Source: Qipengyuania vulgaris
GTDB lineage: Bacteria > Pseudomonadota > Alphaproteobacteria > Sphingomonadales > Sphingomonadaceae
Direction of reading: 5' to 3'
Length of the DNA: 64,000 nucleotides
NCBI RefSeq assembly: GCF_009827325.1
Contig: NZ_WTYC01000003.1
Span: forward strand, 62,001-126,000
Part shown: one piece after another, positions 43,735 to 52,698 of the stretch
Numbering within the stretch: the first letter of the stretch is position 1
Layout: each line of letters starts with the position of its first letter
Notes under the pieces: generated by a model
The model's database searches: none
What the model was told of the DNA's origin: nothing
The model's input: the letters and a program-made list of their open reading frames with translations, nothing else
Position numbers and translations under genes: made by a program

Positions 43735-44928
43735 ATGACGTATGAATCCGAGATCATGGCGAAAAAGGGGGAAGCGGTTAACGTTTCGCTGGACGGTGAA
43801 ACCGTAATCGAAGAGCGCGGCGGCCGTAGCCGCAAGCGCCTCTACATCGTCATCGCCCTAATCGTGCTCGCAGCCATCGTCGCTGCCTATCTTTTGCTCA
43901 CGGCTGGTGCCGAAGAGGAGGCTGTCGATACCGGCGCCCAGGCCCCTGCGATCACCGTCGTCTCCCCCGGGCGGACCACCGTCGCAGGAGAAATCGTGGC
44001 GACAGGCGTGCTCGCAGCGCGCCGGGATGCACCCGTTGGCGTTGTCGGCGAAGGCGGCAGGGTCGTCTCGATTCCTGTCGAAGCCGGCGACTGGGTTCGC
44101 CAAGGACAGGTCCTCGCCGTCATCGACCGTTCGGTCCAGTCACAGCAGGCGCATGCCGCATCCGCGCAGATCCAGGTTGCCCGGGCCGACGCAGAGCTTG
44201 CGCAGGCCAATCTCGATCGCGCCCTGCAACTTGTCGAGCGCGGCTTCGTCTCGCAAGCCGATGTCGATCGCCTGACTGCAACCCGTGACGCTGCCGCGGC
44301 CCGTGTCCAGGTGGCGCGCGCGCAGCTCGATGAACTGCAGGCCCGCAATGCGCGGCTCAATATCGTCGCCCCCTCCGCAGGACTGTTACTCGAACGCAAT
44401 GTAGAGGTCGGTGCGACGGTTTCGGCCGGGTCCGGACCTCTGTTTCGCCTCGCCCGCGGCGGGGAGATCGAAATGCTCGCCCAAGTTGGCGAGGAACAGC
44501 TTACCAAGCTGCGCGCCGGAGTTTCAGCCGAAGTGACGCCGGTGGGTTCCGACCAGACATTTACTGGACAGGTATGGCAGGTGGCCCCGACCATCGATGC
44601 CCAGAACCGGCAGGGGACGGCGCGGATCGCGCTTTCCTACGATCCCGCCCTGCGTCCCGGCGGCTTTGCCACGGCCCGCATCCTTAGCGGCACCACAACC
44701 GCTCCGCTATTGCCCGAAAGCGCCGTGCTGTCGGATGATGATGGCAGCTTCGTTTACGTGGTGGACGCCGAGAACAAGGTCCAACGCAGGCCGGTGAGAA
44801 CCGGAATGGTCACCAGCGAAGGTGTCGTGATCGAGAGCGGCATCACCGGCAACGAGAAGATCGTACTGCGCGCCGGCGGCTTCCTCACCGAGGGCGAAAC
44901 GGTCAATCCGCGCACGGCCGGGCAATAG
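43735..44928 (+). CDS. RND efflux periplasmic adaptor (membrane fusion protein)
   Basis: About 397 residues. A cytoplasmic stretch and a membrane anchor (LYIVIALIVLAAIVAAYLLL) precede the lipoyl/biotinyl halves (VSIPVEAGDWVRQGQVLAVID and LNIVAPSAGLLLERNVEVG), split by a helical hairpin, then beta-barrel and membrane-proximal domains. It links the permease to an outer-membrane channel, which is not encoded nearby. Start codons at 43714 (TTG), 43735 and 43756 are possible; 43735 is chosen for the GGGG upstream. The permease follows by 10 bases. Confidence 0.92.
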   Translation: MTYESEIMAKKGEAVNVSLDGETVIEERGGRSRKRLYIVIALIVLAAIVAAYLLLTAGAEEEAVDTGAQAPAITVVSPGRTTVAGEIVATGVLAARRDAPVGVVGEGGRVVSIPVEAGDWVRQGQVLAVIDRSVQSQQAHAASAQIQVARADAELAQANLDRALQLVERGFVSQADVDRLTATRDAAAARVQVARAQLDELQARNARLNIVAPSAGLLLERNVEVGATVSAGSGPLFRLARGGEIEMLAQVGEEQLTKLRAGVSAEVTPVGSDQTFTGQVWQVAPTIDAQNRQGTARIALSYDPALRPGGFATARILSGTTTAPLLPESAVLSDDDGSFVYVVDAENKVQRRPVRTGMVTSEGVVIESGITGNEKIVLRAGGFLTEGETVNPRTAGQ

Positions 44929-44938
44929 GGGGCCTGCA

Positions 44939-47900
44939 ATGAACTTCCGCAACCTTTCCGCGTGGTCGATCCGCAATCCTGTAATTCCCTTGGTTGCCTT
45001 CACCGCTCTGCTGCTGGCCGGCATTCTGAGCTTCGCGCGGATGGATGTGGTCAACAATCCGGATATCGAGTTCCCGGCGGTCAACATCACGATTTCGCAG
45101 CCCGGCGCTGCCCCGACCGAAATTGAGAACCAGATCACCCAGCGTGTCGAATCGGCGGTCCGTTCGGTTTCCGGGGTGAACAAGATTACCTCGACTGCTC
45201 GTGAAGGCAGTTCGAACACCTTCGTCGAATTCGAGATCGGCACCGATCCGAACGACGCCGTGTCCGAGGTGAAGAACGCGATCGACGGGGTGCGCGGAAG
45301 CTTGCCCGAAGGGATTCTCGAACCGCGTATCGAGAAGGTCGATGTCGCTGGGGGCTTCCTGGGGATTTACGCCGTCGAAGCGAGCGACATGACGATCGAG
45401 CAGCTTAGCTGGTTCATCGACGATACCGTTGCCAAGCGCCTGCTGTCGATCGAGGGCATGGCCGAAGCCGGACGCTTCGGCGGGGTCGACCGGGAAATCG
45501 AGGTCACGCTCGATCTCGCGAAGATGCAGGCTTACGGAGTGACGGCATCCGAGATCAACCAGGTGCTGCGGCGCGACAATCTCGATGCTGCAGGCGGCAT
45601 GGCGGAAGTCGGCGGCACGCGCCAGTCGGTCCGCGTTCTCGGCAACACCGGAAGCGCGTTCGAACTCTCCCAGCGCCAGATCCGCCTTGCGGACGGCACG
45701 ACGCTCAGACTGGGCGATGTTGCTACTGTGAGCGACGGCTATTCGGAACGCACGTCGATTTCCAAGGTTCGCAATCAGGAAGTCGTGAACTTCTACATGA
45801 GCCGCGCCAAGGGCGCTTCGGACGTTACGGTCTATGAAGACGCGCAGGAGCTCATTGCGGAAATCGAGGCCGAAAACCCCGATGTCCGCTTCATCCAGCT
45901 GTTCGATACGGTCAAATATACCAAGGACCAGTATTCCAGTTCGATCGCCGCGATGATCGAAGGCGCGATCCTGGCGGTCGTGGTGGTGTTCTTCTTCCTG
46001 CGCGACTGGCGGGCGACCTTCATCTCTGCCGTCGCCATCCCGCTGTCCGCAATCCCGACATTCTGGTTCATGGATCTGCTCGGGTTCAATCTGAACTTCC
46101 TGTCGCTACTCGCGCTCGGGCTCGTGGCGGGTGTGCTGGTCGATGATGCTATCGTCGAGATCGAGAACATCGTCAGACACATGCGCATGGGTAAATCCGC
46201 CTATCAGGCCTCGATCGATGCGGCGGATGAAATCGGCCTGCCGGTTGTCGCAACGAGTTTCTGCATCGTCGCGGTCTTCCTGCCGGTCGGCCTGATGCCG
46301 GGCGTGACGGGCCAGTTCTTCAAGAATTTTGGTCTGACCGTAGTCATCGCGGTGCTGATGAGCCTTGCTGTCGCACGCATGATCACGCCGATGCTGTCGG
46401 CTTATTTTCTCAAGGCGCACGGCCATGCGGAACACGGCGAAGGCAAGTGGATGGACCGCTATATGCGTGTGCTCCATTGGTCGCTCGAGCGCGGCAAAAT
46501 GCGTACACGGCGCGAGGGTCTGCCGGGGCCAAAGCGTCGCTGGACCTATGCATTGTCGCTGCTGCTTGTCGTGTTCGCCTTGCTGGGTATTTCCGGCGCT
46601 GCGGTTTTCATGACCTTCAATGCGATCGACGGATTGCAGATACCTCAGACGCTGGCCAATGCCGTGGCGGCAGACGGTTTCCTGCACGATCTGGTGATGC
46701 GTCCGCTGCAGATAATCCAACTCGCAGTGGCTACCGCAGTCGGTTTTGCGCTGGTGTTGGGTTTCCTGAAAGTTCTTGGCTTCCTCACCCGTGTGATTGG
46801 CGAACGGCTGAGCCAGAGCTGGCGCTATCTAGAAGCGCGCTTCTACGATCATCGGGTCTGGATGCTTGGCGTCGGCTGGTTTTCATTCCTATTGACGATC
46901 CTGCTGTTCACGCAGACGCCGTTCCAGTTCAATCCCGAGATCGACGACGAGAATGTGCAGGTCGCGATCGAAATGGTACCCGGCACGACGCTGGAAACCA
47001 CAGAGCGGGTGGCCGATAGGGTAGCGGCGCTGCTCTATGACCAGCAGGAGGTCCTGCGTGTCCTCGAACGCGTTCAGGAAGGCCAAGCGACCCTTTACGT
47101 GACCTTGAAAGAGGATCGCGAGCGTCCGTCATACGAGTTCACCAGAGCACTCGCGCCGGAACTGGCTCTGATTCCCGATGCCCGGGTCCGCTGGAATTCG
47201 ATGGGCGGTCCTGGCGGCGGTGGCAGCGGGCGCGATCTGACAATCATGCTCGCCGGTTCCGATCCGGAACTTCTCAGCGACACCGCTTCGAAGGTGGTCG
47301 AGGAAATGAAGGGCCTCTCCACCGTGGTCGCGCCGCGTATCACGGCCGACGTCCCGCGGCCCGAGATCATCATCCGCCCGCGTACCGCATTGCTAGCCGA
47401 CCTTGGTGTATCGACCGCCGCGATGAGCCAGGCGATCCGTATCGCGACGATGGGTGAAATCGAACAGAACGCAGCGAAATTCTCGCTTTCCGATCGTCAG
47501 ATTCCTATCACCGTTCGCCTTCCGGAAGGCGCGCGCGAGGATATTACAACGATCGAGAACCTGCCGGTGCCGACGGCCAACGGTTCGTCGGTCCCTCTCG
47601 GCCGGATTGCTGACATAACCTTCGGCTCGGGCCCGACGACGATCCAGCGCTACAACCAGAACCGGCGTGTCTTCATCGGGGCCGACCTTGCCAGCGACGT
47701 GTTGCGCGGCAACGCGATGGAGCAGGTCGACGCTCTGCCGACCCTCGCCAACCTGCCGCAAGGCGTGATCCGCGACCAGGTTGGTGAAGACGAAATGCAG
47801 CAGGAACTGATGGCGAATTTCTCCGTCGCCCTGCTCGCAGGTATTCTCCTCGTCTTTGCGGTGCTGGTCCTGCTCTACAAGCGCCTGATGAGTCCGCTGG

Positions 47901-48409
47901 TCAATATGACCTCACTCGCACTCGCGCCCCTCGGCGGGATATTCCTGGTCTGGATCGTGGGTCAGCCGCTCTCCATGCCAGTGCTGATCGGGGTCTTGCT
48001 GCTCCTGGGGATCGTCTCGAAGAACTCCATCCTGCTGATCGACTTCGCAATCGAGGCAATGGACGCCGGGCAGAGCAAGATGGAAGCCATCATCGACGCC
48101 GGGCACAAGCGCGCACAGCCCATCGTCATGACCACCGTCGCGATGACCGCAGGGATGGTGCCCACTGCGCTGAGCCTTTCGGGCGACGGCGCATGGCGTG
48201 CGCCGATGGGGACGGTGGTGATCGGCGGTCTGATCCTTTCCACACTCCTGACGCTGCTTATCGTCCCCGCCGGGTTCAGTCTGGCGGACGGATTCGAAAA
48301 GCGCGCCGGTCCGTGGATGCGCAACCGCTTCCTGACCTACCGCCCGGGTGACGAAGACGGCGTTCCGGGGGCAAAGGGCCACCAACCCGGGATCGAACCG
48401 GCAGAGTAA
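44939..48409 (+). CDS. RND efflux transporter permease with an extra two-helix insert
   Basis: A 1156-residue AcrB/MdtB-superfamily pump, about 100 longer than usual. The first helix (PVIPLVAFTALLLAGILSF) and the transport motif in helix 4 (ALGLVAGVLVDDAIVEIENI, the Asp-Asp pair) are intact. Between helix 6 and the canonical helix 7 (DHRVWMLGVGWFSFLL, about residue 637) lies an unusual stretch, residues about 515-636. It has two further hydrophobic segments, near 534 (YALSLLLVVFALLGISGAAV) and 590 (QLAVATAVGFALVLGFLKVL). Substrate unknown. It is coupled to the upstream adaptor. Confidence 0.94.
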   Translation: MNFRNLSAWSIRNPVIPLVAFTALLLAGILSFARMDVVNNPDIEFPAVNITISQPGAAPTEIENQITQRVESAVRSVSGVNKITSTAREGSSNTFVEFEIGTDPNDAVSEVKNAIDGVRGSLPEGILEPRIEKVDVAGGFLGIYAVEASDMTIEQLSWFIDDTVAKRLLSIEGMAEAGRFGGVDREIEVTLDLAKMQAYGVTASEINQVLRRDNLDAAGGMAEVGGTRQSVRVLGNTGSAFELSQRQIRLADGTTLRLGDVATVSDGYSERTSISKVRNQEVVNFYMSRAKGASDVTVYEDAQELIAEIEAENPDVRFIQLFDTVKYTKDQYSSSIAAMIEGAILAVVVVFFFLRDWRATFISAVAIPLSAIPTFWFMDLLGFNLNFLSLLALGLVAGVLVDDAIVEIENIVRHMRMGKSAYQASIDAADEIGLPVVATSFCIVAVFLPVGLMPGVTGQFFKNFGLTVVIAVLMSLAVARMITPMLSAYFLKAHGHAEHGEGKWMDRYMRVLHWSLERGKMRTRREGLPGPKRRWTYALSLLLVVFALLGISGAAVFMTFNAIDGLQIPQTLANAVAADGFLHDLVMRPLQIIQLAVATAVGFALVLGFLKVLGFLTRVIGERLSQSWRYLEARFYDHRVWMLGVGWFSFLLTILLFTQTPFQFNPEIDDENVQVAIEMVPGTTLETTERVADRVAALLYDQQEVLRVLERVQEGQATLYVTLKEDRERPSYEFTRALAPELALIPDARVRWNSMGGPGGGGSGRDLTIMLAGSDPELLSDTASKVVEEMKGLSTVVAPRITADVPRPEIIIRPRTALLADLGVSTAAMSQAIRIATMGEIEQNAAKFSLSDRQIPITVRLPEGAREDITTIENLPVPTANGSSVPLGRIADITFGSGPTTIQRYNQNRRVFIGADLASDVLRGNAMEQVDALPTLANLPQGVIRDQVGEDEMQQELMANFSVALLAGILLVFAVLVLLYKRLMSPLVNMTSLALAPLGGIFLVWIVGQPLSMPVLIGVLLLLGIVSKNSILLIDFAIEAMDAGQSKMEAIIDAGHKRAQPIVMTTVAMTAGMVPTALSLSGDGAWRAPMGTVVIGGLILSTLLTLLIVPAGFSLADGFEKRAGPWMRNRFLTYRPGDEDGVPGAKGHQPGIEPAE

Positions 48410-48423
48410 GCGTCGCCTAGGGT

Positions 48424-49704
48424 ATGGCGGGCACATTCGATAGACTGGCAGGATTAAGCGTAGCGCCGCTCCCGCCTGATCGCGCCCGCATCATGCGCCG
48501 TACCGCCACGGGCATGCTGGTGCTCATGGCGGCAATCTTCATTGCCTCCGGCCGCTGGCTCGATGTGCATCCTGCCTGGGGTTACGTCCATGCGTTCGCC
48601 GAAGCAGCGATGGTGGGCGGCCTTGCCGACTGGTTTGCGGTGACCGCGCTGTTCCGCCGCCCACTCGGCCTGCCGATCCCGCACACTGCGATCATCCCGG
48701 AAAACAAGGACCGTATCGCGGATACGATGGCGGGCTTCCTGCGCGAGAACTTCCTGACGCCGCAGGTCGTCGCCCGACGTATGGGGTCCATGAACCTGGC
48801 CTCGGCGGTGGGGAGCTATCTGGCCGACCCAAAAGCGGCTCGCGATTCGCGCGTCCGTGCCGGTGCTGGCGAACTTGCGGTCGAAGTGCTGGAATCGCTC
48901 GATCCCGACCGGCTGGGAACGCAAGTCCGTTCCGGGCTCGCGGCGCAGATCGAGAAGCTGGAAGTCTCGCCGCTGCTCGGCAGCATGCTGGATGCGATGA
49001 TCGAGGACGGGCGGCACAAGGTGCTGATCGACAAGATCATCCGCTGGGCAGGCCTCGTGCTCGAGGACAACGAGCAGATGGTTCGCGACATGGTCCACAA
49101 CCGGGCCAACGCGGTCCTTCGCTTCACCGGTCTGGACGAAAGGGTTGCGAATTCGGTTCTCGACGGCCTCTACAAGCTTCTGGCCGAAGTGCTGGTGGAT
49201 CCGGAGCACCCCCTGCGCAACAAGATCGAGGAAGGCCTCCAGGAACTCGCCCGCGGTCTGCGCGAGGATCCGGAGATGCAGGCGCGGGTCGAGCGCATGA
49301 AGGTCGAACTGGTAAACAATCCGGCGATCGCGGACTGGTGGCAGTCGGTCTGGGAGCGCATCCGCGCGCGGCTCATCAGGAGCATTCGCGAAAGCGGCGG
49401 CGCAGGTGGCGGATACCTTGGCGAGACCTTGGCCGAACTCGGCGGCGCCCTACGCGATGACATCCGCTTGCAGCAGCAGGTCAACCGCTTCGCCCGCCGG
49501 ACCGCCGTGGGCGTGGCAACGCGCTATGGTGACCAGATCGTTCAGTTGGTCAGCGAAACCGTCCGCCGCTGGGATGCGACTACGCTGACTGGTCGTGTGG
49601 AAAGCGCCGTGGGTCGCGATCTCCAGTTCATCCGGATCAACGGAACACTGGTGGGCGGCCTGGTCGGCGTCACCATTCACGTTCTCACTGAAGTCTTCGG
49701 CTGA
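48424..49704 (+). CDS. DUF445 family membrane protein
   Basis: A 426-residue protein of the YjiN/DUF445 family. One N-terminal hydrophobic segment (GMLVLMAAIFIASGRWL) and the signature FAEAAMVGGLADWFAVTALFRRPLG-type block (around residues 58-82) are followed by a long helical region and a C-terminal hydrophobic stretch (GTLVGGLVGVTIHVLTEVF). Function unknown. It follows the RND permease by 14 bases and may be in its operon. Confidence 0.88.
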   Translation: MAGTFDRLAGLSVAPLPPDRARIMRRTATGMLVLMAAIFIASGRWLDVHPAWGYVHAFAEAAMVGGLADWFAVTALFRRPLGLPIPHTAIIPENKDRIADTMAGFLRENFLTPQVVARRMGSMNLASAVGSYLADPKAARDSRVRAGAGELAVEVLESLDPDRLGTQVRSGLAAQIEKLEVSPLLGSMLDAMIEDGRHKVLIDKIIRWAGLVLEDNEQMVRDMVHNRANAVLRFTGLDERVANSVLDGLYKLLAEVLVDPEHPLRNKIEEGLQELARGLREDPEMQARVERMKVELVNNPAIADWWQSVWERIRARLIRSIRESGGAGGGYLGETLAELGGALRDDIRLQQQVNRFARRTAVGVATRYGDQIVQLVSETVRRWDATTLTGRVESAVGRDLQFIRINGTLVGGLVGVTIHVLTEVFG

Positions 49705-49723
49705 GCGGAACCAGTCCGTTGCC

Positions 49724-50581
49724 TTACGAGGCGAGAAAAAGAACGCGGTTGGCCGAGTACGATTTTACGGCTTCTCCCGCGGCATTGCGGGCTGGTTCAA
49801 ACCGTGCGTTGCGTGTGAATCCATCACAAACTGATTCCGAGAATGCCGGATCGGAATAGTTCGACTGGATCACGCAGTCCGTTACGCGGCCTTTTTCATT
49901 GATGGCCAAACGGTACCCAATACTGCCCGACAGTCCCTTGCGCATAGCCATGGTCGGGTAAACGCCGCCCCGGAACCAGTCACTCATGTCACCCTTGGCC
50001 TTCGGTCTCGTGGCAAGAGATCTCTGCACCTCCGGGTCGTAGCCCCAACTCCTTACCAGATCATCGAGGCAGACATCCATGGCCTCCAACCCCTGCCCGA
50101 AGCCGGTAAAGTGAAGAACCACAGGATCTGAGCGACCGACAGATATCGTTAGACTTTCGGTCCTTTCCGCGATTGCGGTTTCGACCTCTCTCAACGCCGG
50201 TGGGGAGCTGTCTCGATCTGCGCGAGCTTCCAAAGTGTCGTCAGGAATAAGCTGCGCATGGAATTGCCATACCGTTCCGCCCTTGTCGGTATCACCAAAC
50301 AGAACTCGCTCTTCCTCGATCTCGTCAGCGGGATCGAAACTGTAAGCGAAGGACCGGGAACGACCGGACTTGAGTGGTTTCCCGGACACCACAACTTCCA
50401 TCGAGATACCTGGAGCGTATTTCGCGAGAACCAAAGTGACCTTGGATTCGCCTTGACCGAAGGTGCGGGCCAACCGGCATGCTTCATTGCCGTAGTCCAA
50501 ATTCCAGCTCGAACTGGGTTCGAGGACCAGCGGCTCCTTTGCAGAACCTATTGTCGGCAGAGCGAACAGGTGAAGGCACAA
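49724..50581 (-). CDS. TonB C-terminal domain protein; N-terminal signal possibly frameshifted
   Basis: About 285 residues. The last 90 resemble a TonB-like C-terminal domain (GVYPTMAMRKGLSGSIGYRL, VTDCVIQSNYSDPAF, CDGFTRNARFEPARNA), and the preceding 180 form the region usual in sphingomonad proteins annotated as energy transducer TonB (EPSSSWNLDYGNEACRLARTF). In this frame only a weak TTG start (50581) and a poor signal are available. A good signal peptide (MKTLLAGLCAFTCSL, TTG at 50604 with GGGGG before it) sits in another frame, so a one-base loss is likely. Lack of a TonB membrane anchor means it is probably a periplasmic protein. Confidence 0.75.
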   Translation of the reverse strand: MCLHLFALPTIGSAKEPLVLEPSSSWNLDYGNEACRLARTFGQGESKVTLVLAKYAPGISMEVVVSGKPLKSGRSRSFAYSFDPADEIEEERVLFGDTDKGGTVWQFHAQLIPDDTLEARADRDSSPPALREVETAIAERTESLTISVGRSDPVVLHFTGFGQGLEAMDVCLDDLVRSWGYDPEVQRSLATRPKAKGDMSDWFRGGVYPTMAMRKGLSGSIGYRLAINEKGRVTDCVIQSNYSDPAFSESVCDGFTRNARFEPARNAAGEAVKSYSANRVLFLAS

Positions 50582-50642
50582 AGGCCGGCTAATAGTGTCT
50601 TCAAGTTACGACCCCCGAAATTCAGGAGGTTAATATAAAGAA

Positions 50643-50674
50643 GGGGCGGCCAACCACAATAGGACAGCCGCCCC
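50643..50674 (-). terminator. Intrinsic terminator after etfA
   Basis: GGGGCGGC (50643-50650) pairs with GCCGCCCC (50667-50674), an eight-base perfect stem, with a T-rich tail (CTTCTTTAT) on the minus strand. It lies 22 bases beyond the etfA stop. Confidence 0.75.
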
Positions 50675-50696
50675 GTCATTCTGCAGAAGATAGCAA

Positions 50697-51626
50697 TTAT
50701 AGCTTTTCAGTGAGTTCCGGGACTGCCTTGTAGAGATCGGCGACCAGGCCGATGTCGGCGACCTGGAAGATCGGCGCGTCTTCGTCCTTGTTGATCGCGA
50801 TGATTGTCTTGGAATCCTTCATGCCCGCAAGGTGCTGGATAGCGCCTGAAATGCCGATGGCGATGTAGACTTCCGGAGCCACGATCTTGCCGGTCTGTCC
50901 GACCTGGTAATCGTTCGGTACGTAACCCGCATCGACCGCGGCCCGCGAAGCGCCGATGCCTGCGCCGAGTTTGTCTGCCAGCGGCGTGATGACCTGCTCG
51001 AAGGTTTCCGCGTCCTTCAGCGCTCGGCCACCCGAAACGATGATCTTGGCGCTGGTGAGTTCGGGGCGGTCGCTCTCGGCGATTTCCTGGCTGACGAAGC
51101 TGGAAAGGCCTGCATCGGCCGGACCGGAAATTTCCTCGATAGTGCCCGAACCGCCTTCCGCTTCCGCCTTGTCGAAAGCGGTGCCGCGAACGGTGATGAC
51201 GAGCTTTTCATCCGAGCTTTCCACCGTCGCGATGGCGTTCCCGGCGTAGATCGGCCGGGTGAAGGTCTTGTCGCCTTCCACCGAGAGGATGTCCGACACC
51301 TGCATCACGTCGAGCAGCGCGGCGACGCGCGGCGCGATGTTCTTGCCGGTGGTGGTGGCGGGTGCCACGAACGCATCGTGGTGGCCCATCTGGTCGGCAA
51401 TCAGCGGCGCAACGTTTTCGGCCAGCGCATGCTCATAGGCAGCATCGTCTGCAAGGTGGACCTTGCCCACGCCCGCGACCTTCGCAGCCTGTTCGGCAAC
51501 CGCGCGGCAGCCCGATCCGGCAACCAGCAGGTGCACTTCGCCCAGCTTGCCAGCGGCGGTTACCGCTGCAAGCGTGGCGTCCTTCATCTCGGCATTGTCG
51601 TGTTCGACCCACACCAGTGTCTTCAT
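50697..51626 (-). CDS. etfA: Electron transfer flavoprotein subunit alpha
   Basis: A 309-residue FixB/EtfA protein. The FAD-binding C-terminal domain is clear: [58 protein letters not shown] and the final [20 protein letters not shown]. With EtfB it carries electrons from acyl-CoA and other dehydrogenases to ubiquinone. The ATG at 51626 is used; it is separated from etfB by a 123-base spacer almost filled by a repeat element. Confidence 0.97.
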   Translation of the reverse strand: MKTLVWVEHDNAEMKDATLAAVTAAGKLGEVHLLVAGSGCRAVAEQAAKVAGVGKVHLADDAAYEHALAENVAPLIADQMGHHDAFVAPATTTGKNIAPRVAALLDVMQVSDILSVEGDKTFTRPIYAGNAIATVESSDEKLVITVRGTAFDKAEAEGGSGTIEEISGPADAGLSSFVSQEIAESDRPELTSAKIIVSGGRALKDAETFEQVITPLADKLGAGIGASRAAVDAGYVPNDYQVGQTGKIVAPEVYIAIGISGAIQHLAGMKDSKTIIAINKDEDAPIFQVADIGLVADLYKAVPELTEKL

Positions 51627-51641
51627 GTTCAAACCTCTAAG

Positions 51642-51734
51642 TCCGTTCGCCCTGAGCTTGTCGAAGGGCCGTACTTTTCTTCATCCGAGCGCCCGAAAGA
51701 AGGACGGTGCTTCGACAAGCTCAGCACGAACGGA
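51642..51734. repeat. Twin inverted hairpin repeat (REP/BIME-like) between etfB and etfA
   Basis: Two 31-base arms, 51642-51672 and 51704-51734, are inverted copies separated by 31 bases. They agree at 27 positions. Each arm is itself a hairpin around the common loop GAGCTTGTCGA: stem GCCCT/AGGGC in the left arm and GTGCT/AGCAC in the right. The four differences are therefore compensatory. This core is common between genes in sphingomonads and other proteobacteria (recalled, not checked). Confidence 0.85.
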
Positions 51735-51749
51735 TGACGGGTGAATTCC

Positions 51750-52496
51750 TTATGCGATGCCCAACGCCTTGATCTTGGCGACCAGCGCATCGACGTCTTC
51801 GACCTTCACGCCTGCCTGGCGAACCGGCGGTTCCGAGACATTGGTAGTCTTCAGCCGCGGGGCCGTGTCGACGCCGTAATCGGACGGGCTCTTGGTATCG
51901 AGCGGCTTCTTCTTCGCCTTCATGATGTTCGGCAAAGAAGCATAGCGCGGTTCGTTCAGGCGCAAATCGGTGGTGACGATGGCCGGAAGCGTGAGCTTCA
52001 CGGTCTCGAGACCGCCGTCGACTTCGCGCTTCACGGTGACGTGATCGCCTTCAACTTCGACCGTATTGGCGAAAGTGCCCTGCGGGCGGCCCATGAGGGC
52101 TGCGAGCATCTGGCCAGTCTGGTTCGAATCGTCGTCGATCGCCTGCTTGCCGAGCATCACGATGCCGGGCTCTTCCTCTTCGGCGATGGCCTTGAGGATC
52201 TTGGCAACCGCGAGAGGTTCGACCTCGTCATCGGTTTCTACCAGGATCGCGCGGTCGGCGCCCATGGCGAGCGCGGTGCGCAGGGTTTCCTGCGCCTTTG
52301 CCGGGCCGATGCTGACGGCCACGATCTCTTCCGCCTTGCCCGCTTCCTTGAGGCGGATGGCCTCTTCGACCGCGATTTCGTCGAAGGGGTTCATGCTCAT
52401 CTTCACGTTGGCGAGGTCCACGCCCGAGCCATCGGCCTTCACGCGCGGTTTTACGTTGTAATCGATCACCCGCTTGACGGGGACGAGGATCTTCAT
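51750..52496 (-). CDS. etfB: Electron transfer flavoprotein subunit beta
   Basis: A 248-residue FixA/EtfB protein. It has the start [15 protein letters not shown], the AMP-binding region [41 protein letters not shown] and the recognition-loop segment [18 protein letters not shown] that docks to dehydrogenases. It forms the heterodimer with EtfA, encoded next. A 14-bp palindrome 48 bases upstream may be an operator. Confidence 0.97.
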   Translation of the reverse strand: MKILVPVKRVIDYNVKPRVKADGSGVDLANVKMSMNPFDEIAVEEAIRLKEAGKAEEIVAVSIGPAKAQETLRTALAMGADRAILVETDDEVEPLAVAKILKAIAEEEEPGIVMLGKQAIDDDSNQTGQMLAALMGRPQGTFANTVEVEGDHVTVKREVDGGLETVKLTLPAIVTTDLRLNEPRYASLPNIMKAKKKPLDTKSPSDYGVDTAPRLKTTNVSEPPVRQAGVKVEDVDALVAKIKALGIA

Positions 52497-52539
52497 CGGT
52501 GTTACCTTCCTCTCGATAGAAACTGTGGCGCACGCCTAG

Positions 52540-52562
52540 CTTGCGTTTACGTAAACGTCAAG
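52540..52562. promoter_or_regulatory. Palindromic operator candidate upstream of etfB
   Basis: CGTTTACGTAAACG (52544-52557) is a perfect 14-bp palindrome, flanked by CTTG on one side and CAAG on the other (one-base offset). It resembles, from memory, operators of MerR-family LiuR-type regulators of acid and amino acid catabolism. It lies 48 bases before the etfB start, in the promoter zone. Confidence 0.45.
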
Positions 52563-52698
52563 TTGAGCAGGCCATGTAGCCTGCGCCCTCTGCCTGCTTC
52601 CTTGTCCGCAGAAATCCGCAGGTCAAGCGCGTCCGCCCATTCATCTTTACTATGGTTTGGCGGGCGAATAGTTTCAGGCGAACGGCGGGAGGTTGGCG

